A stretch of DNA of 64,000 nucleotides from Stenocarpella maydis (Eukaryota > Ascomycota > Sordariomycetes > Diaporthales > Diaporthaceae). The stretch is taken from the NCBI GenBank assembly GCA_002270565.1, contig NQMI01000058.1:62001-126000 (forward strand). Direction: 5' to 3'. Shown here piece after piece: positions 54,731 through 64,000 of the stretch (the first letter of the stretch is position 1; every line of letters begins with the position of its first letter). A model generated the notes under the pieces. That model saw only the letters and a list, made by a program, of their open reading frames with translations. It had not been told where the DNA came from and ran no database searches. A program made the position numbers and the translations under genes.

Positions 54731-55929
54731 GTTGAGCGATGATGTAACCCGTCGCTCTCCCTCGCGAAGGGCGGCTGTAGATTGCGAGAAATCAGATCAG
54801 TCCAGTCCAAAATCGGGCGAACACAACACACAAACACAGACAGACACACATATGCAAACTCCCTGTTGTCGCATGAATGCCATATAATACAAGCACACAC
54901 ACAAACACACGGGATCCACGTACACACATACATGTGCCGTATCGTTGGGGCTGGGGACGTGCTTACTGGAGTTACAGGGTCTGGTCCCAAGAATAGCTGG
55001 CGGCTGAGCAGTCCGTGCTGCGAGCAGGGTGCAGAGGCAGGCCTGACAGGAGCTCGAGTCCCGGTCGGTTTTTTTTTGGGGGGGGGGAGGGGTTGTTGCT
55101 CTGCTCTGCTTAGAAACCGGTGGGACTAGGCTGGCAGGGCTCAAGAAACCGGGCAGTGCCGAGAATGAGTCGAGTCGGGTCCAGGACGGGTATCTGAAGC
55201 CGCCAGGTCCAGGTCCAGGTCCAAGGCAAAGTTTCAAGGTCAAGGTCAGGCGGGCTGGCGAGCTGCAGAAGGGGTGTGGGTGTGTGAGGTGGTATCCTGG
55301 AATCCGGTGTTGTGGTGCACACTTGTATGCTGGCTGGGTTGCAGAGGGGAGAATCCCTGAATAGCAGGCCGAGGTTGGGGTTGTCTTATGGGTGGCTGCT
55401 TCTTGATATCCGACCCGGGTGTCAGTGGTGAGAGTCGGAGATGATGATGACGTCGAGACCGTTTCTGGTGTGGATGTGACGGGAGGCGAGGGTGGTGATG
55501 GCCGGATGAGGGATCAGGAAACAAGCGAAGATGGATGACGGATGAGCGAAGAGGGAGGGGTTGGGCTCGTTGTCGTCGGTCGAGAGGTTGACTCGGGAGT
55601 CGATGCGGCGCAAGGCCGGGACGAGTCGTGTCGACCAGACGGCGGCCGAGGAGAGAAGGAGGAGGAGCAGGAGATGAAGCGGGTGGAGGCTATGTAGACA
55701 AAGAAACCAACTTAGGTGTGTCTTGGACTGGCCGGCTGCCGCGTATAAAATTCTATTCGATCTGATCTCTTCTTTTCCTTTCTGAAGGTGATGAGGAGAA
55801 GGGGGAAAAACTGGATGGAACTGCAGCAGTGGGCAAGAACCAAGATTTTGGTTGGTGGTGATAAAGATCTGGATTGACCTTAAGCCCGGGGTAGGATGAG
55901 TAACCTAGGTACGATGATGATGACGACGG

Positions 55930-55976
<47 letters not shown>

Positions 55977-58938
55977 TTGCTGCAAGGCAAGGAAGGCAAA
56001 AAAGGCAAGGCAGGACGAAGAGGAGGGCATGAAAAGACGTGGGAGTCTGAAGGAAGAGTGGAAGACCAAGCAAAGAGAGAGGGAGAAGAGAGATGAGACA
56101 GCGACAGCGACAGTGACGACGAACCACGTTTTCGGCAGCAAAGCAGCGCAGCACCAGCAGCACCAGCAGCACCAGCACAAGCATCAGGCGGATCAAGATC
56201 AGGTATGAGGTAAGAGGTAGACAGCTACCTAATGCATGGAGAGGCCGGGGTACCTCAGCCTGCCCGCAAGAAACAGTGACGGTGGCAGGTATCCCGCGTA
56301 CTACGTCAGGCGCCGGGCCAGGGCCTAGCAGGATTGAGAGATTGTACGTGTCACGGACGGGCGGGAGGGGCCAAGGCTGGTACCTGGTAATGCCGCCAAG
56401 TTTTGTAGGGTATGAAGTACCGACCAGGTATTGGCCCTGCTGAGGCTACAAGGGGTCCAGGCCAAGTCCTCAGTAGACCTCATAATTAGGGTGGCAATCC
56501 AGCCGGCCGGCCAGCTATGACGAAGGTGGTCTTTCTCTATACACTACTCATTGGTAGCCAAACTCTCGGAGAGCAACAAGTATCATCATCCATCACGTTT
56601 CGGCACGTTTTCTCCCCCTTCGACTACCAGGTGGCCATGCCTATAATTACTCGGGCCATGCTATCCTCTGCTCTGCTCTGTCCTTCCTCTGCCAGTGTCG
56701 TGCCTCTCCTTACTACCGTTCGGTAGGGTTTCTTCTCTGTAGTCGTCCGGCAGAGGAAAACGCATAGGCTGCAGTTCAGACGCATCGCATCGCATCGCAT
56801 ACAACCCCGCGAGTTCCCCCAAGTCGAACACTGGCCACACATGGACTGGGGATGGGGCCAGGCCTAGACTGAACTAGACTGAACCGGGCTGGGCTGGGCC
56901 GGGCCGGGCTGGACATCAGCATCAACATCACAAGTGGCAACAAGCACATGCACCGAGCACGACTCGGGATACTGCCACCCAGGCAGCCCGGGCCAAGAGA
57001 AGCCCCCGCCTGTCCGGCCTATAATGGACATAGTCCACTGGCCTCCCGGCCTACCCTGTCTGTCGCCTGTCTGGCAACTCTTTCCCTCCTCTTTCTTGTA
57101 TATCTGTATGTCCGTGTATATATGACGAAGCTGGGGCGTCACGCCAGCAAACCCGCACGGCTGGGTGTCGTCGAGCGGCAGGGTCGGGCCAGGCAGTCAG
57201 GGCGGCGTTCGGTCGATTGGCCCGGTTCTTGCGAGGGAGGCGTGCTGGTGAACCCGCAGGTGGCCTGGCTCTTACCTTGCCCATCAGCTATCCCGCATTC
57301 GGCGGCGCTATGCTGGGGCTGCCGGGCGGGCGGCCAGCCGGCTAATGCAGTACGATGTGATCAATGCCGCGCTGCTGGACTAGAACTGACGGCGCACAGC
57401 ACAGGGTTGGGACTCCCGGTGGGCTATCGGGGCGTGTTCGTGTGCGAGGTCGGCGCCAGGGCTCGGGCGGCAAGGAAGGAGAGAATAACGTCGAGGCTGG
57501 GCATCGACTTGTTGCGAGGTGGTGGTGGTGGTCGTCGTCGTCGTCGGTACGCGGTTGCTGTGATGTGCTGTGCTTTGATGCGCTGCAGTGACGGGGCTTT
57601 GCAGCTGTGGCTTAAGGATCGGCGCTGTGGAGATGGAGCAATCAATCGTGGTTGTTTTCGTAGTGGATGTAGGATGCACGCCCTGCACTGTTATCTCCGC
57701 GGGGGGGAACAGCCAGATCGACTGTCGTAGCTGCGTAGCAGAGGCAGTCGCACGCAGTCTCACCAGCAAGCCCAGGCCAGTCGCATACCTGACTCTGGTC
57801 CTGGCTCTGTGGGCCCGCCCCATCTGGGATGATCGGCTGGGCTCCGGCTGGGCTGGGCTGCCTCGGGCGAAGGAGGCAAGGGATGAAGTGAAGGGTTTGT
57901 CAGCGAGGCCGAAACACTGGGCCCGTTGGGAGTGTACGTAAGGGTGGCACGCTCCACCCAAACGAGATTGGCCCGGTGACGTAGCATGCCGGAACTCAAA
58001 AAGAAAGAAAAGAAAGGGCAGCGTCATTCTGCACGGACCAGCTCGAGCTACCTCGCCCTTTGTTCCAATTCCAACGATGACATGAGATTAGTATAGACCA
58101 GTCTGCCCGGTATCGCTCAGAGGGCAGAGGAAGAAGCAGGGGCCGAGGCAGGAGCAGACGCTGACCTGTTGATAACGGTATTGTGGCCCATTTCGCCTCT
58201 TACAACTAAAGTAGGCTATACTCCGTATACAAGTAATCTTCATACCTTGATAGTACGAGTAATATCTACCAGGCAAAGGTATACTACATAGACTATAGCT
58301 TACTTACTCATGCAAGTACCTACTTACTTAGATCCTAGGGTAGGTGATGGACGGGACTCCCCTCCCTCCGGTGCCCACGGCCCCGGAATTTACCGTACCA
58401 GCGGTACCAATTCTGGTGTATCGGCCGCAACCCCGATAATCTGTTTACAGATTCCACCTCACTGCCCCGGGTGCAACACCCCACGGCCGACCCCACCCCC
58501 GCCCTGTGCCAATTTACGCCTGAGTTGACGCCTAGACGTGTACAGTACTCCTGAAGTCACGCCCTGTCACGCTTATCCAACACCGTGGCTGCCCAACCTC
58601 CCCCGGGCACTCAAGGGTTGATGCAGTTGTGATCGCCCATCAGCAACAACCCAGTCTCGCAAGAAGAAAAAAAGTTGGATCCCGAAAGTTTCAGCGTTTC
58701 ATTCTGCCAACTTGGGTTGAGGATCCACATTTCCGACTCCCCGATGTCCTAGCGCAGGCCTAGAATTACGGGTAGGCGTCTAACAGGTATGTGGTCCTGC
58801 CAGTGGTAAATAGAATATGTGGACGCGCTCTCACCACGATAGATATGCTCCGTACGCCTCGTGGTAACGGACCCAGTTCCAACCCGACATGGTCCTCACC
58901 TGGGCATACTATATGCTGGACATTTGTACTGATATCTA
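54731..58938. other. Long gene-poor region upstream of the kinase
   Basis: About 4.2 kb without a supported gene. It contains CA-rich stretches (54820-54930), a G-run near 55070-55095, purine/pyrimidine-skewed DNA, a CTG trinucleotide repeat, GGCTGG-type repeats near 56885-56915 and GGT/CGT triplet runs near 57520-57545. It is probably the kinase promoter with a long 5' leader plus spacer. A minus-strand frame at 55753-56196 crosses the CTG repeat but is otherwise unsupported. Confidence 0.5.
55930..55973. repeat. CTG/CAG trinucleotide repeat, about 14 units
   Basis: A pure run of GCT triplets followed by a few GTT/GCT variants. On the minus strand this reads as CAG or GCA repeats in the presumed kinase leader. 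Confidence 0.9.
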
Positions 58939-60787
58939 ACATGGTGGACCCCCATTCCGCACCCCCCCTGATTCCGACCACCCTCCTCGTCAACAATGCT
59001 ACTATTCCCAACTTCAATTGCCCGCCACAACGATGACCGATCCCTCTCTCGTTGGTGTTGACGAATCGTCAGAATCGTCGCTATCAGGGGATATCTCGCC
59101 GGCTTCAATTTTAGCCTTCCGAATAGCCTCAATATCAGCGAAAGCCGCATTTGGGTCAATTATGACCTTCTTCCTCTTGAACTTCTTGCTGGCTTCAATT
59201 TGACTCTCCAGCTGCTCGTTTTTTCGTGAGGACATCGTTAAATCGTACTCTTTCTGGTTATATGCTTTGATGATTTTTCTGAAGAGTTCTCGTTGTGTGG
59301 GGCTTGAGTGTTTGTCACGTGTGTAAACGTGCACTATAGACCTCAATTCGCGTGACTGCTTAGGGGTCTTAAAAATAGGCTCACGGACCTGGGGAAAAGA
59401 CCGTAGTGTGCCGTTCTCGTTGATGAAGCTATTCCCAGCACCAGAATTATCAGAATTGTCTTCCCTCTGGCGGTTTTCGAGGATATGGTTGCCGGAGAGC
59501 CCCCTGACCCTATTGACCGGCCACAGCCCCGTTGCTCTCCACCCAGAACGAATATTTAAGCCGTTAGTGCCTCCTCTCGAGCCTTGTGATAGCAATAGAG
59601 GAATCGCTGTTTGGCCATAACTGAAGAGGAATCATGTGCCTTAAGGAGGTGCAATTGTTTCCGGAATGCCCTCTTTAGCGGGCTAAATATAGCCACATCA
59701 AGGGGCTGCAGAACGTGTGTTGTATGAGCTGGCAAAAAGATGATATATATTTTGTTTGAGAAGCACTCCCATATAAAATCAAGCGTTATGTGGGTGTGGT
59801 GCCCGTCGATAACCAATAATCGCCACTCATTAGGGTCCCTCGGCTTTGTTTGAGGAATGAAGACTCTCCTCACCTACTCAAGGGCAATTTTTTCCTCTAT
59901 CCATCCCTTCTTCGTAGACGTGAATTGCCAGCCCTTAAAATCTTCAAGGGCTATAGGAAACCACTGCTGCTGAATGCTCTTCCCTTTGAATATAATTAAT
60001 GGGTCAAGTCGCTTGCCCAGAGCATTAACACACTTGAGGAAGGAGGTCCACGCTTAAGAATTATAATCCAATTGGGAAATGGGGCTACCCTTTGAATAGC
60101 TGAAGACAAGGGCTTCCTCCGAGCGACCCTCTATAAGCCCCCCCTCATCAGCGTTCCAGCGGTTGCCCGGTTTAATAGACTTAACAATAGGCAGCTGGAG
60201 GAGGTCAAACTAAGCCCTGATATTCTTCCTTGTAGCTGCTTGAATCCTTAAGACTTCAACACGCTGATTCTTCCTTAATCGAAGCTCCGGATGATGAGAG
60301 AGGAAGCCCCGAAGCCATTGCTTTCCGAGGGAAGGGTGGTCTTCATTTGGGAAGGCCAGCCGGGCTGCTAGACCCTGCAAATCAAATCGACTGAGGCCAA
60401 CCCCCAATTGGCTCTGGTTAATAATAAATAGAGCCAATATACTCTCTTAATAGTCAGAAAGAAGTCTCTGATAGCGGGAAGCCTCACGATGGCTTATGCC
60501 GCCCTTAAGGCGATCACGAAGAGTAGTCTTGGGAATATGCCACGCCTTGGAGGCCCCTCGCAGGGACATTCCGTTGCTAATCGCGTTAACTGCAGTTTGC
60601 AGCTTATCTTCTGTATATGGCTTCATAATAGTCTAATTGAGTTGGTGAAGAAGTTTGGTGTCTGGGAAAAAATCCCTTGTTGAGGAATTGAAGTTTTTAT
60701 ATGGGGGGTCGCTAGACGCGTATACCGCGTCACGCGAATGTGGGGCGGTCGGAATCAGGGGGGGTGCGGAATGGGGGTCCACCATGT
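58939..60787 (-). mobile_element. Fot1-like Tc1-mariner transposon, complete ends, inactivated
   Basis: Both ends carry an inverted repeat of about 41 bases beginning ACATGGTGGACCCCCATTCC. TA dinucleotides flank them (58937-58938 and 60788-60789). The 1.85-kb length, TA duplication and DDE transposase match the Fot1 type. It is a different family from the element at 17.8 kb, as neither TIR nor protein agree in detail. Confidence 0.92.
59014..60626 (-). pseudogene. Fot1-like transposase with nonsense codons and one frameshift
   Basis: Reading starts at the ATG at 60626 with a psq-type helix-turn-helix (AVNAISNGMSLRGASKAWHI then PKTTLRDRL) followed by a second DNA-binding part (RLAFPNEDHPSLGKQWLRGF). 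Stops TAA/TAG interrupt the frame at several Gln-like positions. The catalytic part LVIDGHHTHI and HTTHVLQPLDVAIFSPLKRAF is open from 59873. Near 59553 a stop and a missing base separate EEALTA from NIRSGWRATGLWPVN, which continues in another register to 59014. The protein cannot be made intact. Confidence 0.88.
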
Positions 60788-61973
60788 TAACCTTTACCGG
60801 AGGTATTTGCCCGGGGAGAGTTTAACCAAGTAGTAGCTTGAGCCACTCGATGCAACTATTTTAGACTTTCCTATACACTACTGCCATAATGAGTTTGTGA
60901 GCTGAGTAACTCGTATTCTTGAACTATCAGTGGGCATGTGGTCTCCACGAGATCGGGGATTCAGACAAACATGGTCGCACGTTGTAAGGGACAGCAGCTG
61001 CGACGCTGTCAATATCAAAACCAGATCGCACGGGTGAAATGGATCTATTTGACGGCCCAGCCGTCTGTACTTACCATCGGGAGCTGCTCAGTTATAGTAC
61101 CTTACTAGGTGCCTAGGTAGGCTGACTCTAATAGCTAAGAGCCATAGGCCAGCAACTTCTTGGAACACTAGCGGTCGACGGCTTACTATTCGATTGGGGG
61201 GTATTTCTGCTTACCCGCAGCCCTTAATTCGACTGTTGTGAAGCGCACAAAATATGGACACACAAGCTGGCATCGGTCCATATTGGCATCAATTCCTGAA
61301 CAGGAACGTGATAGGTAATTGTCTATGGAATTGTCAGATGGGACATGCAGAAGTGCGTACAAAACCGTGCTTTTGTCACCAGGGTCCCGGTTGAATTCTC
61401 ATAAATATTATGAGACGAGCTGTTCATGAGGCAGGCCCATCTTTGTCACCCTGAATCCAGCTTACACATTGAATTTATCAGAAGTCTAATGTCTAAGCGG
61501 CCGTCTACACAAGCTCAGCACTAATACATAGCGGCATTGGTCGGCGCATAACTAAGTAGTTATCACGGTCTCCTCTCAAGCTTTAGATCAGCGTTTCACC
61601 AGCTAGCACGTGGAATTCCAGCAAAACTTAACCCTCAGTCTGTCTAGGGTATGAGGCCCATGCGCTATTGAAGGGCTCATGTCTCCTACCCAGATTCGGC
61701 GTACACCCTAGTTCGGTGCCGATTTTATGACTACTTAAGCTAGAGTATGTAGCCTTGGGAGGCCTAGGGCCCTCTTAGGGCCCCAAGCTCACATATAAGT
61801 TTAATGCGTGTGCTGGGAAAGTTTCATCAAACTTCTTTCCTCCATCTTCCATCAATCTCATACTTTGTCGTCTCAAGACTCAAGCTCAGCTTCTGATCCT
61901 TCAATTAAGAACATCAACCTTATACGTCATACAGATCCATCTCCCCACGAAATACAACAACCGCCTCCGCAAA
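60788..61973. promoter_or_regulatory. Intergenic region ending in the promoter of the small secreted protein
   Basis: No gene is supported. A TATA-like ACATATAAG lies at 61791, 180 bases before the ATG of the secreted protein, next to a palindromic GGCCTAGGGCC-type stretch. Confidence 0.5.
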
Positions 61974-62228
61974 ATGCAACCATATATCATCCTTCTTGTC
62001 TCCGCAGCACTCGCTGGTGTAGCAAAGCCAGTCCCCCCAAAATCGGATGACACCCTGCTGCCGAGAATGGATGATGCTCTGCTTTCCAAGAGGGGCGACG
62101 GCATAACATGTGAATACAGGAAGCAAGTAGATCCCATGTGCCTGTGTGATCTTGGAAACTTGCTCAAGTCCCCTCTCTGTGGAGGGCTGCCAAGCTGTAG
62201 CCAATGTGGCCACTGGGGTATGCATTGA
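61974..62228 (+). CDS. Small secreted cysteine-rich protein with Kex2 site (effector-like)
   Basis: The 84-residue frame starts with a signal peptide (MQPYIILLVSAALAGVA). A short polar propeptide ends in Lys39-Arg40, a Kex2 cleavage site, leaving a mature peptide of 44 residues. That peptide has six cysteines (46, 56, 58, 69, 75, 78), enough for three disulfides, with the CLC and CSQC spacings. This architecture is shared by fungal small secreted proteins: host effectors, antimicrobial peptides or killer-like peptides. I recognise no named family. It stands alone near a transposon, typical for fast-evolving secreted genes. A possible donor (G|GTATGC, 62217) near the end could allow a different C-terminus. 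The ATG context AAAATGC is acceptable and a TATA box lies upstream. Confidence 0.7.
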   Translation: MQPYIILLVSAALAGVAKPVPPKSDDTLLPRMDDALLSKRGDGITCEYRKQVDPMCLCDLGNLLKSPLCGGLPSCSQCGHWGMH

Positions 62229-63945
62229 AGCGTATGTCCATCATAGGATGCCTACGGAATTTCGGTATCAAGTGAGTGTTCTTCGTGTGTTCCACCTGGC
62301 ATCAAGTTCTAATTGGAGCAGAAATCAGTCACAGGAAGGCACGCCGCTCGGGGCAGCACCTTGATGGGACATTGACGGCTCTGGGCCCGTTTGGCCCGCC
62401 AAGCGTGATGAAAGTCCCTCCTCGGACCACACTTTGGCACTTGATACTGTATGTTATCAGCAATGTTATTTCCCCTGATTTCCACTGCGGAACAGCCCGT
62501 AAGCCGCATTCTATGATGTGGGCAATCCCTGCCCCTACAGTCCAAAGGTGGATTGCGGCATCGCCAATTCGTCTTTCGTCAGACTAACATGAAGCCAGGG
62601 CTCACATTGACAGTAGTTTTTACAGTTTCCCTGTCAGACGCACATCGGGACTGGGAACTGTGATTCTGTGGGGGGAGCCAAGACACGCAAGTAAAGCCAG
62701 AGAAGTCCTTGAGCCGCAAAAGCAGGCTTTCTCAGCCACACAGGCTGAAGTAGTTCGTTTTGAGAAGTGAATATACTCAGGGCAACACCTGACAAGCTTG
62801 GCTGCGAGAGTTGGTCCCCTAACACCAGGTGGTATATTTCGGCGCACACTGTACCACGCGGTACACGACGTCAGACGCCCAGAGCGCCGGGAGGCAGCTT
62901 GTCGTCTGCGGTGGAGCACGATCCACATATCCCCGGTGCAGTTGTAATCCCACAGCAAGTAGTACCTAGGTAGTAGTAACAGTTGTCTGAGCCGTGACAA
63001 GCGCCCCTCGTCTGCTGCCGGCTATTCGGCAACGTCGGCAGCATGACTGTTATTTCCATTGTCTGTGTTGTATATTAACTGTATAGAGCATACAGTGGTC
63101 ATTATTCCCAAGTACGAACCAAGTGTTAACTAGAAACCTCTCACATATGCAGCTCAAGTATGCAGTCACCTGTCATCAACCGCTTACTGGTATTACCGGA
63201 TTCGCTTGCCTCAGACTGTTTGCGCTGCTATAGATCTTTGATCGCCATCTGCAGGACAATCAATGCAAGATGCATACCACCTACCCAGTCAAAATGGCCC
63301 AGACGCCGATAAAGACCCTGACGGGTTGGCTGTGATGTGTAGATCAAGTAGCCAGGTCCGCTCCACTTCCCAGGGTTCTTGATATGCCTGGCTAGAGGAG
63401 GAGTCACGGAGTCGACATCAATGGCCCCTTATGCACGACAGCTTCGTGACGCCTGGCAACGAGACCCGCCTCATAGTATGTTAGTTATGCAAGAAAGATG
63501 ATGAACACCAACCTGACCAAGAAACTCACCCTAGCTAGTTTTTATGTTGGAGGGTCAACACCACTTCTTGGTATACAAATTTGTAATATTTCGCCATTGA
63601 TACCACACTGTGCCAATTCCGAAGTATTTCTACAGTCTTTAAGCAACAACTGGCAGACTAAACCTCTTTATCAAGCATACTGGACCTGTGGTGCAACAAG
63701 GCCAGTAGCTTGGTGTATCAAGCAGTCCACCTGCTAACTATCAACATGACCAACGTTACTTGCAGGCAATAATCCGCACCACATTTGATGTCTATAATGC
63801 AACTGCGGAAAACTTTTTCCAGTTTTCTGCTTTGAAACAGCGGTCCTTCTATTTAAATAACAGCCCTTCATGGGGCTCCGTAGTTCATGTTTCCCCGAGT
63901 TGCTCATCGTCTATCCGAATCATTCCACCACTCACATTCACCACC
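62229..63945. other. Intergenic region with a promoter at its right end
   Basis: No gene with recognisable features is seen; several short frames occur on both strands. A TATTTAAATA box at 63850 lies about 95 bases before the ATG of the last gene. Confidence 0.5.
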
Positions 63946-64000
63946 ATGGCGCCCATTTTGGCCACATGGGTCTACAGCATCTTGCCCGAGACGGGCGTAA
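63946..64000 (+). CDS. Start of an unidentified gene running off the right edge
   Basis: An ATG in an excellent context (CACCATGGCG) follows a TATA-like box and a C/A-rich leader. Only MAPILATWVYSILPETGV is visible before the window ends. This is too short to identify, and the N-terminus might be a membrane segment. Confidence 0.5.
   Translation, partial: MAPILATWVYSILPETGV

Noticed and set aside
55753..56196. A 147-residue minus-strand frame with a poly-Ala run from the CTG repeat
   Set aside because: The composition follows the repeat, no conserved part is visible, and it lies in the kinase upstream region.
63498..63737. A 79-residue frame with five cysteines
   Set aside because: No signal peptide, no promoter or splice support, and surrounding frames are equally long by chance.

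Overview
The window looks like nuclear DNA of a filamentous ascomycete (Pezizomycotina, most likely Sordariomycetes). Genes carry short GT-AG introns of about 50-120 bases, genic DNA is GC-rich, and the proteins are typically fungal (HOOK, an I9 proteinase inhibitor with signal peptide, Rck2/Srk1-type kinase, fungal rhodopsin-domain protein, Fot1/pogo transposons). The transposons carry many CAG/CAA-to-TAG/TAA nonsense changes and several blocks are extremely AT-rich, as expected from repeat-induced point mutation (RIP). The species cannot be named from the sequence.

Bases 1-17,160 are a conserved housekeeping arm: a HOOK-family dynein adaptor (running off the left edge), a small secreted I9-domain protein, a coiled-coil protein of unknown function, 40S ribosomal protein uS12/RPS23, COQ2 (ubiquinone pathway prenyltransferase), a 1447-residue JmjC/zinc-finger/AT-hook chromatin protein, and a small mitochondrial protein.

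Bases 17,850-28,850 are a repeat island: a complete but inactivated Fot1/pogo-like DNA transposon with TIRs and TA duplication, a Copia retrotransposon piece with two single-N joints and a 651-base tandem duplication, LTRs in opposite orientations, and decayed non-coding repeats.

Bases 28,850-44,670 hold a loose set of specialised-metabolism type genes among RIP-degraded blocks: a UbiA-family membrane prenyltransferase/terpene cyclase head-to-head with a cytochrome P450, a seven-helix rhodopsin-domain protein, a Tri3-like acyltransferase and an SAM-dependent methyltransferase. This resembles the gene content of UbiA-type terpene cyclase clusters such as fumagillin and is my best candidate for an undescribed pathway. 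A solo LTR with a perfect 5-base duplication sits inside one AT-rich block.

Bases 44,900-54,730 hold two nearly contiguous ORFs for an unknown membrane protein (possibly one gene), an AAA+ ATPase gene with a GC-AG intron and an apparent one-base frameshift, and an Rck2/Srk1-type kinase with a long upstream region. Bases 54,731-64,000 are gene-poor: a second Fot1-like transposon, a six-cysteine small secreted protein with a Kex2 site, and the first codons of a gene leaving the right edge.
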